The notes beneath the pieces were generated by a model. It had not been told where the DNA came from and searched no databases. It saw only the letters and a program-made list of their open reading frames with translations. A program made the position numbers and the translations under genes. Shown here one piece after another: positions 1-5,950 of a stretch of 34,115 nt of DNA; position 1 is the first letter of the stretch; each line of letters begins with the position of its first letter. Source of the DNA: Candidatus Blautia stercorigallinarum (GTDB lineage: Bacteria; Bacillota; Clostridia; Lachnospirales; Lachnospiraceae); contig DXIQ01000039.1 in the NCBI GenBank assembly GCA_019112785.1, forward strand, positions 1 to 34,115, read 5' to 3'.

Positions 1-284
1 CAAATCAGGGAAAGCAGCAATAGTCCCAGGGAAACAGAGGTAAAAATGATCTCAAGGATAAAAAAGGTACAGTGATGTTTTTTCTTGAGGATCAAAAGTA
101 CAAGGATAAAAAGGTTAAGGACAATCCACAGCCCCCAGAGAACATAAAACCAGGAAAAGGGAGCAGTCAGAAGATAATCTCTGCTGTATCCACTGAAAGT
201 AAATAGTCTCAAATAAAAGGCTGTGAAATAAAAAACAGCATGGAAAAGAAATAACACAATATAAAAAGTATTTGTTTTTTTCAA
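1..284 (-). CDS. small membrane protein, C-terminus beyond the window edge
   Basis: A minus-strand frame runs open from a TTG codon at 284-282 to base 1 without a stop, giving 94 residues. AGAAGG at 298-293 lies 8 bases before the TTG, which decides the start; a GTG at 293-291 overlaps that ribosome site and fits less well. The protein begins MKKTNTFYIV and is very hydrophobic, with about three membrane segments (roughly residues 7-27, 43-65 and 75-94) separated by short basic loops such as KKKHHC. A consensus-like promoter lies upstream on the same strand. I do not recognise the family and cannot see its C-terminus. It is divergent from the Fe-S assembly operon. Confidence 0.55.
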   Translation of the reverse strand, partial: MKKTNTFYIVLFLFHAVFYFTAFYLRLFTFSGYSRDYLLTAPFSWFYVLWGLWIVLNLFILVLLILKKKHHCTFFILEIIFTSVSLGLLLLSLI

Positions 285-367
285 TTTTATCACCTTCTGA
301 TTTCAGTGGCCGGCTATAGAATATCTGTGTCAGTCTAATGCCGGGGGAAAGATCCGAAACTGTCTTA

Positions 368-396
368 TATATATCATCTGACCGCGGGTCTGTCAA
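368..396 (-). promoter_or_regulatory. promoter for the edge membrane protein
   Basis: Reading the minus strand, TTGACA (396-391) is followed after exactly 17 bases by TATATA (373-368). It lies about 85 bases ahead of the TTG start at 284 and back to back with the sufC promoter. Confidence 0.55.
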
Positions 397-449
397 TCTG
401 TATTCCAAGATAGACTGCGTTTCTTATGGAAAGAAAAGTAAAAATAGAG

Positions 450-478
450 TTTACAACTGCCGGGCGGACGTATATAAT
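450..478 (+). promoter_or_regulatory. promoter of the sufC-sufB-like operon
   Basis: TTTACA (450-455), a 17-base spacer and TATAAT (473-478) give a near-perfect sigma-A promoter. Transcription would start near 485, leaving a leader of about 45 bases before the sufC ATG at 529. I see no obvious operator in the short leader. Confidence 0.75.
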
Positions 479-528
479 AGAAACCGGACAAAAAATATCT
501 ATATTCATATATAAACGGAGGAAAAACA

Positions 529-1281
529 ATGCTTGAATTAAAAGATGTTTCTTTTCGTGTAGATGACGAGAAGGACAAGGAGAAAGATATCCTGGAGCAT
601 GTAAGCTTTACCCTGGAGGATAATAAGTTTGTTGCCATTACAGGTCCTAATGGCGGCGGAAAGTCCACTATGGCAAAGATCATCGCCGGTATCCTGAAGC
701 CTACAGAAGGAAAGATCTTCTTTGACGGAGAGGACATTACAGACTGGAGCGTTACAGACAGAGCCAAAGCCGGGATCAGCTATGCTTTCCAGCAGCCGGT
801 ACGGTTTAAGGGCGTGACAGTCTTCGATCTGATCAATCTGGCAGCAGGAAAAGAAATTTCCCTTTCTGACGCCTGCCAGTATCTTTCTGAGGTAGGACTG
901 TGCGCAAAGGATTATATCAACAGAGAAGTAAACGCCAGTCTGTCAGGCGGAGAGATGAAGCGTATTGAGATCGCCACTGTTATGGCCAGAAATACCAAAT
1001 TATCTGTTTTTGACGAGCCGGAGGCAGGTATCGACCTGTGGAGCTTCCAGAACCTGATCCATGTATTTGAGAATCTTCACAAAGAAAAACACGGTTCTAT
1101 TCTGATCATCTCTCATCAGGAAAGGATCCTGAACACAGCAGATGAGATCCTTGTGATCGCAGAAGGCAAGCTGGTGAAGAGAGGAACCAGAGAGGAAGTG
1201 CTGCCGGGACTGTTAAATGCGGCAGACGCTCCGGAAGATACTGCAAACTGCGCCATTTGGCAAAAAGGAGGACTGAACTGA
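529..1281 (+). CDS. sufC: SufC-like Fe-S cluster assembly ATPase
   Basis: Cytoplasmic ABC-type ATPase of 250 residues that would power Fe-S cluster assembly on its SufB/D-like partner. The Walker A motif GPNGGGKST is at about 39-47, the LSGGE signature at 137-141, and the Walker B/D-loop FDEPEAGIDLW at about 160-170. The EAGID form is typical of SufC rather than transport ATPases. The switch His is in ISHQE, near 195. No membrane partner is present. The ATG follows CGGAGG at good spacing, and the stop TGA (1279-1281) shares one base with the ATG of the next gene, so the two are translationally coupled. The pair stands alone: no sufS, sufU or full sufB/sufD set is nearby, which matches the minimal SUF-like (SMS) arrangement known in anaerobes and archaea. 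Confidence 0.9.
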   Translation: MLELKDVSFRVDDEKDKEKDILEHVSFTLEDNKFVAITGPNGGGKSTMAKIIAGILKPTEGKIFFDGEDITDWSVTDRAKAGISYAFQQPVRFKGVTVFDLINLAAGKEISLSDACQYLSEVGLCAKDYINREVNASLSGGEMKRIEIATVMARNTKLSVFDEPEAGIDLWSFQNLIHVFENLHKEKHGSILIISHQERILNTADEILVIAEGKLVKRGTREEVLPGLLNAADAPEDTANCAIWQKGGLN

Positions 1282-2198
1282 TGGATACAATACAGAAAGA
1301 ACTTTTAGAGGCGGTTTCCGGACTCCATGAGATCCCGGTAGGAGCCTATAATATCCGTACCAACGGCAAGACAGAGGCAAGAAACAGCACAGAACATATT
1401 GAGATCCTGCCAAGAGAAAGCGGAGACGGCATTATCATCAAGATCAAACCGGGAACAAAAAATGAAAGCGTTCATATTCCGGTAGTGCTCTCCCAGGCAG
1501 GTCTGAAAGAGACTGTTTACAATGATTTTTATATCGGCGACGACTGTGATGTGACCATTATCGCCGGCTGCGGTATCCACTGCGGTACAGATGACGGAAG
1601 CCAGCACGACGGTATCCACAGCTTTTTTATCGGAAAAAATTCCAGAGTAAAATATGTGGAGAAACATTACGGAACCGGCGATGGAAAAGGTCAGAAGATC
1701 ATGAATCCGGAGACCATCATCGAGGTGGGCGAAAACAGCTACATGGAAATGGATACAGCCCAGATCAAAGGTGTGGATTCTACGATCCGTAAGACTACTG
1801 CAAAACTGGCAAAGCATGCCAGCCTTAAAGTTATGGAAAGACTGATGACTCATGGAAATCAGAAAGCAGAGAGCCGTTTTATCGTAGACATGAACGGAGA
1901 AGATTCAGGAGCTAATATTATCTCCCGTTCTGTTGCAAGAGATGATTCCCATCAGTTATTCCAGTCTGTATTAAACGGAAACGCCAAATGCAGCGGCCAT
2001 ACAGAGTGCGACGCTATTATCGTGGGCAACGCCAAGATCAGCTCTATTCCGGAGATCACAGCCAACAATTCGGATGCGGCTCTGATCCATGAGGCGGCTA
2101 TCGGAAAGATCGCCGGAGAACAGATCATCAAGCTGATGACTCTGGGACTTACAGAAGAGGAAGCGGAAGAGCAGATCATCAGCGGCTTCCTGAAATAA
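1281..2198 (+). CDS. SufB/SufD-like scaffold, minimal SUF system
   Basis: A 305-residue SufB/D-family beta-helix protein, shorter than classical SufB (about 470) or SufD (about 420). I start it at ATG 1281, after AAAGGAGG at 1264-1272; a longer reading frame from 1257 lies inside sufC and has no ribosome site of its own. The conserved C-terminal core is visible: GHTECDAI, then ISSIPEI, then HEAAIGKI, the region that in SufB/SufD carries the residues used for nascent cluster binding (the Cys in TEC and the HEA segment). An internal GCGIHCG near residues 95-101 adds two Cys. It probably forms a complex with the upstream ATPase as SmsC/SmsB do. Whether it acts more like SufB or SufD cannot be settled by eye. 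Confidence 0.85.
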   Translation: MDTIQKELLEAVSGLHEIPVGAYNIRTNGKTEARNSTEHIEILPRESGDGIIIKIKPGTKNESVHIPVVLSQAGLKETVYNDFYIGDDCDVTIIAGCGIHCGTDDGSQHDGIHSFFIGKNSRVKYVEKHYGTGDGKGQKIMNPETIIEVGENSYMEMDTAQIKGVDSTIRKTTAKLAKHASLKVMERLMTHGNQKAESRFIVDMNGEDSGANIISRSVARDDSHQLFQSVLNGNAKCSGHTECDAIIVGNAKISSIPEITANNSDAALIHEAAIGKIAGEQIIKLMTLGLTEEEAEEQIISGFLK

Positions 2199-2273
2199 TC
2201 AGACGTATTTTAGACTCTTTCTCTGATAAAATAGAAACAACGGTAAACAAGTATTGTAAATGAGGGTGTTTCT

Positions 2274-3215
2274 ATGGTTTATAACAATGTAAGGCATGAG
2301 TGCAATCTGTATAATTTTTTCTTTGCTCCCAGAGGAAATAAGCGGATGATGGAGCTGGGGATGAAGATCACCCAGATGTACCTGAATCCTTTTGACCGGA
2401 TCATCGGGATCATCGGGGCAAAGGACTCAGGAAAGAGCTGGCTGATCAAGGGGATGTTTCCCGGGATCCAGACTGTGGAGTCGGATGATGAATTTGATAT
2501 CCTGAATATGCCTCTTCTAAATTCAGAAGAGGTGGGGTTTTATACTCCCAAAACCTTTCATGTTGACGTTAGGGCTGCCAGGAAATATGTGTCTCTGGAA
2601 GAGATCTCGAAGGCAGTCCTTCATGTGACTTCCCAGCATAAAAGAGTGATCGTGGAGCATTTTGAGATCCTGTATCCGGCGCTGAAGCGCAATGCGGATC
2701 TTCTCATCGGGATCGGAGAGGAGGTCATTGTTACCAGACCTTCTCTTTTCGGGCCTTTGCCGGATAATATCGCAAAGATCGCTTTCAGCTCTCTGATTTA
2801 CCGGAAAATGGCCCACAGCGCGGAGGATCTTTTCGGATATTGTGTGAAGGATATTCCAAGACCGGAGTATCATCGGTCGGATATCCGTCATGGCTTTGCT
2901 ATTAATTATCAGGAAAAACCGGAATTTGACCTGGAGGAGATCGAGGGAAAAGTGCTGGATCTGATCCGGCAGGATCTGCCTATTGTCCCTTATGATGAAG
3001 AACATATCAAAATTGGAGACTATGTCATGCACTGTACAGGCCCTCTTATGCATGTGGAAAGTACAGGAAAAATTGAAAACTTTTCTCTGATCAAAGAATT
3101 TTATTACGAGCCCAGATTTCACTATTACGTAGTGGCTGGAACCGTAGGTTATAAGCATGAGAAAGATGAAAATGATGAAGAGGTAAACAAGATCGAAATC
3201 GTAGATGAACTGTAA
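2274..3215 (+). CDS. P-loop ATP/GTP-binding protein of unknown role
   Basis: A 313-residue soluble protein. After about 40 residues (MVYNNVRHEC, MELGMKITQMYL) it has a clear Walker A, GIIGAKDSGKSW, near residues 46-57. A middle region includes KRVIVEHFEIL, a possible Walker B-like strand, and LLIGIGEEVIVTRPSLFGP. The remainder, HSAEDLFGYCVKDI then RHGFAINY, resembles the module annotated in many Clostridia as an alanyl-tRNA synthetase second additional domain. That family name is from memory and does not imply synthetase activity: no catalytic motifs for amino acid activation are visible. GAGGGTG lies six bases before the ATG. It sits alone between the Fe-S pair and the iron genes, and no promoter was convincing. 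Confidence 0.6.
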   Translation: MVYNNVRHECNLYNFFFAPRGNKRMMELGMKITQMYLNPFDRIIGIIGAKDSGKSWLIKGMFPGIQTVESDDEFDILNMPLLNSEEVGFYTPKTFHVDVRAARKYVSLEEISKAVLHVTSQHKRVIVEHFEILYPALKRNADLLIGIGEEVIVTRPSLFGPLPDNIAKIAFSSLIYRKMAHSAEDLFGYCVKDIPRPEYHRSDIRHGFAINYQEKPEFDLEEIEGKVLDLIRQDLPIVPYDEEHIKIGDYVMHCTGPLMHVESTGKIENFSLIKEFYYEPRFHYYVVAGTVGYKHEKDENDEEVNKIEIVDEL

Positions 3216-3220
3216 AAGTA

Positions 3221-3249
3221 TTGACAATTCCCTGAAAAAGGAGTAATTG
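3221..3249 (+). promoter_or_regulatory. possible promoter of the FeoB-associated/HMA pair
   Basis: TTGACA at 3221-3226 is perfect, but the best -10 at 17-base spacing is the weak TAATTG (3244-3249). The TTAG-N6-CTAA palindrome at 3261 would then lie over the transcription start. Confidence 0.4.
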
Positions 3250-3260
3250 TATTATTGGAG

Positions 3261-3274
3261 TTAGTGATAACTAA
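3261..3274 (+). promoter_or_regulatory. putative iron-repressor operator, copy A
   Basis: TTAG-TGATAA-CTAA, a 14-base palindrome with a 6-base centre, lies 27 bases before the FeoB-associated protein start. The same TTAG-N6-CTAA pattern recurs at 5535 and 5893, each ahead of an iron gene. The half-site resembles DtxR/IdeR-type half-sites (GGTTAG), so a DtxR-family repressor is the natural guess. No regulator gene of that type is in this window. Confidence 0.5.
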
Positions 3275-3300
3275 AACCCATTTGGGAGGAGGAAGATCCT

Positions 3301-3480
3301 ATGATCACGGATATACTCATACTTGCGGCAGTAGTATCTTACAGCGGCTTTGTGATCCATCGACATATAAAAAACAGAAAGAATCCTAAAGCAGGCTGCG
3401 GCGGCTGTTCCGGCTGTGGCGGAAACTGCCCGGGGAGCGGTGGGAATAGTTATTGCAATCTCAAAAATACAGGAAAGTAG
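3301..3480 (+). CDS. FeoB-associated Cys-rich membrane protein
   Basis: A 59-residue protein, MITDILILAAVVSYSGFVIH at the start, with one N-terminal membrane helix, a basic stretch (HRHIKNRKN), then a Cys/Gly cluster of form CGGCSGCGGNC near residues 33-43. This is the layout of the small FeoB_associated family found beside ferrous iron transporters in Firmicutes; its biochemical role is not settled. GGGAGGAGGAAG precedes the ATG. It ends 9 bases before the next gene, which repeats the same helix plus Cys cluster and adds an HMA domain. The iron-type operator upstream supports control together with feoAB. Confidence 0.75.
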   Translation: MITDILILAAVVSYSGFVIHRHIKNRKNPKAGCGGCSGCGGNCPGSGGNSYCNLKNTGK

Positions 3481-3489
3481 GGGATTGTT

Positions 3490-3849
3490 ATGACAGATGC
3501 GGTCATACTGGTGATCTTGGTAATCGCTCTGATCTTTGGAGTGAAGGGCACTGTAAAGCACTTTAAAGGAGAGGGTGCCTGCTGCGGAGGCGGCAGCGGT
3601 ACGGTGAAAGCAAAGCGTAAATCTCTGAAAAATCCAAAGCTTGGAGAGAAGACGATCCAGATCGAAGGGATGCACTGTGACCACTGCAGACAAAGCGTGA
3701 TGTCGGAACTGAATAAGATTGATGGCGTGGCGGCAAAGGTAGATCTGAAGAAAAACAGGGCTGTTGTCTCCTATGACAGACCGGTAAAAGAGGAAGATCT
3801 GCGCCAGGCAGTTGAGAGAGCAGGCTTTAAGGTCAGCTCCATAGCATGA
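3490..3849 (+). CDS. membrane-anchored HMA metal-binding protein
   Basis: A 119-residue protein with an N-terminal membrane helix (about residues 4-20, VILVILVIALIFGV), a short Cys cluster (CCGGG, near 31-35) and a C-terminal heavy-metal-associated domain from about residue 54. The domain carries the metal-binding loop GMHCDHC, normally a soft-metal or copper(I) site. The N-terminal half looks like the FeoB-associated Cys-rich family, so this is a fusion of that module with an HMA domain. A paralogue with the same layout lies after feoB at 8072. The HMA domain should face the cytoplasm if the helix is N-out. Role inferred: metal trafficking at the membrane, possibly with FeoB. The actual metal is unknown. 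Confidence 0.75.
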   Translation: MTDAVILVILVIALIFGVKGTVKHFKGEGACCGGGSGTVKAKRKSLKNPKLGEKTIQIEGMHCDHCRQSVMSELNKIDGVAAKVDLKKNRAVVSYDRPVKEEDLRQAVERAGFKVSSIA

Positions 3850-3879
3850 AAACGCAAAGACACAGAATATAAGCACAGG

Positions 3880-3976
3880 GGCCTGCCCCATGAAAGATAC
3901 ACCGGAAATATTTGTACATATTCCTGCGAAATGTATAAATATTTTCAGGTTTGGTTTCATGGGGCAGGTCTTTTTT
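3880..3976 (+). terminator. long nested terminator
   Basis: An outer stem of 14 perfect pairs, CCTGCCCCATGAAA (3882-3895) with TTTCATGGGGCAGG (3955-3968), extended by two more pairs, is followed by TTTTTT at 3971-3976. The large loop holds a second imperfect inverted repeat, about 3905-3919 with 3931-3946. It ends the FeoB-associated/HMA unit. Confidence 0.75.
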
Positions 3977-4011
3977 CTAAATTTTATTCTATATTCCCTA
4001 AAGAAGGAACT

Positions 4012-4040
4012 TTGACAGTGAAATTTCCCGATAGTACAAT
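4012..4040 (+). promoter_or_regulatory. promoter of the GltD/NfnB-like flavoprotein gene
   Basis: TTGACA (4012-4017), 17 bases, TACAAT (4035-4040). Transcription would start near 4047, about 60 bases before the ATG at 4106. Confidence 0.7.
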
Positions 4041-4105
4041 GGAATTATGTAAAGGAAACGTGTGAAAGAGAAGATATTCTCAGGAAAAGAAAGGAAGGAT
4101 GAAAA

Positions 4106-5332
4106 ATGGCGATCCATGTACTAGACGAGGCAAAAAGATGTTTGAACTGCAAGGTTCCCCAGTGTCAGAAAGGGTGTCCCATCAATACGCCCATTCCCCA
4201 GGTGATCCAGCTTTTACTGAACGGACAGCTGGATAAAGCGGGAAGGATGCTTTTTGAGAATAATCCTCTGACCACAGTATGCAGCCTTGTGTGCAACCAT
4301 GAGAATCAGTGCGAGGGACACTGTGTTCTTGGGAAAAAAGGAGCTCCGGTACATTTTTCTACTATTGAAAACTATATTTCCAGCACCTACAGTTCCAAGA
4401 TGGTAAAGGGTCCGGCCAAGCCCAACGGCATGCGAGTAGCCATTATCGGCTCCGGTCCGGCAGGTCTGACCATTGCGGTCCTTCTTGCCAGAAAAGGATA
4501 TCAGGTGACTATTTTTGAGGGAAAGGATAAGATCGGAGGAGTGCTCCGGTATGGGATACCGGAATTCCGTCTGCCCAAAAGCGTCCTGGATGATTTTGAG
4601 TACCGCCATCTGCGCCTGAAAGATATCAAGGTACGGCCCAATACCACCATCGGCGGAGCCATTACCATAGATGACCTTCTAAGAGACGGTTATAAGGCGA
4701 TTTTTGTGGGAACCGGCGTATGGCGTCCAAACACTCTTCATATTAAAGGAGAAACGTTAGGACACGTACATTTTGGTATCAATTATCTGAATAATCCGGA
4801 CAGTTTCCATCTGGGAGAACGGGTGATCGTTATTGGCGCGGGAAATTCTGCCATGGACGTGGCGAGAACAGCTCTGCGTAAAGGTGTCCGCTGGCTTCAG
4901 TGCTTTTCCAGAACTTCAACCGTTGCGGCCAGCCAGCATGAATACAATTATGCTCTGCTGGAAGGCGTGGAATTTGTCTACTGCAAGATACCGGTGGAGA
5001 TCACAGATGAAGGGGTGATCTTTGCAGACGCAGAGGAAAAAGAGGATGGAACTGTGTGTCAGATCCCGGGAACAGAAAAGCTGTATCCGGCAGACAGCGT
5101 GATCATTTCCATCAGCCAGGGCCCGAGAAACCAGCTGGTAAATACTACCAAAGGGCTGGAAGCCAATCAGAAAGGCCTGCTGGTTGCTGATGAGGAGGGA
5201 CATACTTCCCGGCCGGAGATTTTTGCCAGCGGAGATGTGGTAAACGGCGCCAGAACAGTGGTGGAGGCAGTTGCCCATTCCAAGGAAGTGGCTGAGGCTA
5301 TGGATCAGTATATGCAGAGTCTGAAAAAATAG
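4106..5332 (+). CDS. NAD(P)-dependent flavoprotein oxidoreductase, GltD/NfnB-like
   Basis: A 408-residue soluble enzyme. The N-terminal Fer4_20-type domain has Cys-rich segments CLNCKVPQCQKGCP (C12, C15, C20, C24) and VCSLVCNHENQCEGHC, which bind Fe-S clusters. A Rossmann FAD motif GSGPAG follows near residue 115, and a second nucleotide motif GAGNSAMD near 247 binds NAD(P)H. GDVVNGARTVVEA near the C-terminus is the usual FAD-contacting end of this family. The family includes the small subunit of glutamate synthase, the N-terminal part of dihydropyrimidine dehydrogenase, and NfnB/SudA. None of the usual partners (a GltB large subunit or NfnA) is adjacent, so the electron acceptor is unknown. 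It has its own promoter and terminator. AAGGAAGG precedes the ATG. Confidence 0.8.
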   Translation: MAIHVLDEAKRCLNCKVPQCQKGCPINTPIPQVIQLLLNGQLDKAGRMLFENNPLTTVCSLVCNHENQCEGHCVLGKKGAPVHFSTIENYISSTYSSKMVKGPAKPNGMRVAIIGSGPAGLTIAVLLARKGYQVTIFEGKDKIGGVLRYGIPEFRLPKSVLDDFEYRHLRLKDIKVRPNTTIGGAITIDDLLRDGYKAIFVGTGVWRPNTLHIKGETLGHVHFGINYLNNPDSFHLGERVIVIGAGNSAMDVARTALRKGVRWLQCFSRTSTVAASQHEYNYALLEGVEFVYCKIPVEITDEGVIFADAEEKEDGTVCQIPGTEKLYPADSVIISISQGPRNQLVNTTKGLEANQKGLLVADEEGHTSRPEIFASGDVVNGARTVVEAVAHSKEVAEAMDQYMQSLKK

Positions 5333-5361
5333 TCAAAGACCCCGAGGGAATAAAGTGATGA

Positions 5362-5405
5362 AAATTCCGGGAAAACAGGAAACTGTGGAATCCCGGAATT
5401 TTTTT
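5362..5405 (+). terminator. terminator of the flavoprotein gene
   Basis: Eleven-pair stem AAATTCCGGGA (5362-5372) with TCCCGGAATTT (5391-5401), overlapping a seven-T run at 5399-5405. Confidence 0.85.
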
Positions 5406-5517
5406 CTGAAAAATGCTACCCTTAGTGTAGAGTTCAGCTCCCGCAATCCGGAAAACCGCACGAATGTGTTTGATTTGGCTGAACTGTGAAAAAAATAAAA
5501 AAAGTATAAAGTATTTC

Positions 5518-5546
5518 TTGACAGAATCGATAGGTTAGAATATACT
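5518..5546 (+). promoter_or_regulatory. promoter of the feo operon
   Basis: TTGACA (5518-5523), 17 bases, TATACT (5541-5546). The palindromic operator copy B lies across the spacer and the -10 box, which suits direct repression. Confidence 0.75.
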
Positions 5547-5548
5547 AA
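5535..5548 (+). promoter_or_regulatory. putative iron-repressor operator, copy B
   Basis: TTAG-AATATA-CTAA, with extended arms GGTTAG and CTAATC. It overlaps the -10 element of the feo promoter, so a bound repressor would block RNA polymerase directly. Copies A and C share the same 4-6-4 layout. Confidence 0.6.
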
Positions 5549-5566
5549 TCACTGTGAGAGGTAGCA

Positions 5567-5632
5567 ATGCCTAACTCAATGAAAAAAGACAGAGAGGCTG
5601 ACACAGATCAGCTGAAAGGGGTAAAAATATGA
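5567..5632 (+). CDS. 21-residue leader peptide overlapping feoA
   Basis: A short frame of 21 codons, MPNSMKKDREADTDQLKGVK plus Ile, starts at ATG 5567, five bases after GAGAGG (5556-5561). Its stop TGA (5630-5632) overlaps the feoA ATG (5629-5631) as ATGA. It is hydrophilic, with no membrane segment and no Cys. The overlap suggests translational coupling to feoA, and part of the peptide frame covers the feoA ribosome site AAAGGGG. It could be a real small protein, a coupling leader or chance. I do not recognise it. Confidence 0.4.
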   Translation: MPNSMKKDREADTDQLKGVKI

Positions 5633-5841
5633 CATTATTGGATGCCAAAGAAGGAGAAGAGTATATCGTTAAGGAAATTTCCACAGACGACGAGGAATTG
5701 GAAGCTTTTCTGTTTTCTCTGGGGTGCTACAGCGGGGAGCCGATCACGGTAGTTTCTCATTTAAAAGGAGGCTGTGTGGTTTCCATCAAAGACGGCAGAT
5801 ATAATATTGATACTGATTTAGCGAAAGCTATTTCAATATAA
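5629..5841 (+). CDS. feoA: FeoA-family protein
   Basis: A 70-residue acidic protein of the SH3-like FeoA family, which associates with the cytoplasmic G domain of FeoB and supports ferrous iron uptake. The sequence (KEGEEYIVKEIS, then LFSLGCYSGEPITVVS, then LKGGCVVSIKDGRYNIDTDLAKAI) has the family pattern of a beta barrel with a short helix and a final strand where DTDLAKAI replaces the usual 'ls..lA..I'. Length is close to the usual 75. AAAGGGG lies seven bases before the ATG. A hairpin and a possible second operator separate it from feoB 109 bases on. Confidence 0.85.
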   Translation: MTLLDAKEGEEYIVKEISTDDEELEAFLFSLGCYSGEPITVVSHLKGGCVVSIKDGRYNIDTDLAKAISI

Positions 5842-5844
5842 AAA

Positions 5845-5868
5845 ATACAGTGAGCCTGTTCACTGTAT
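5845..5868 (+). other. hairpin between feoA and feoB
   Basis: A perfect nine-pair stem ATACAGTGA (5845-5853) with TCACTGTAT (5860-5868) and a six-base loop. No T run follows, so it is more likely an mRNA stability or processing element, or a leaky attenuator, than a full terminator. Confidence 0.5.
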
Positions 5869-5892
5869 AGAAGTTAAAAGTTTGGCCATAGG

Positions 5893-5906
5893 TTAGTGAA
5901 ATCTAA
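5893..5906 (+). promoter_or_regulatory. putative iron-repressor operator, copy C
   Basis: TTAG-TGAAAT-CTAA, preceded by GG as in copy B. It lies 44 bases before feoB in the feoA-feoB gap. This suggests feoB has an internal promoter under the same control, although no convincing -35/-10 pair was found. Confidence 0.5.
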
Positions 5907-5950
5907 TTTTTGTTTGCGCCAACTAATCAAATGAAGGAGGAACTTTGTAT

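Noticed and set aside
3271-3960. A 229-residue minus-strand frame opposite the FeoB-associated and HMA genes
   Set aside because: It runs through a terminator hairpin and lacks a ribosome site. The plus-strand genes explain the region.
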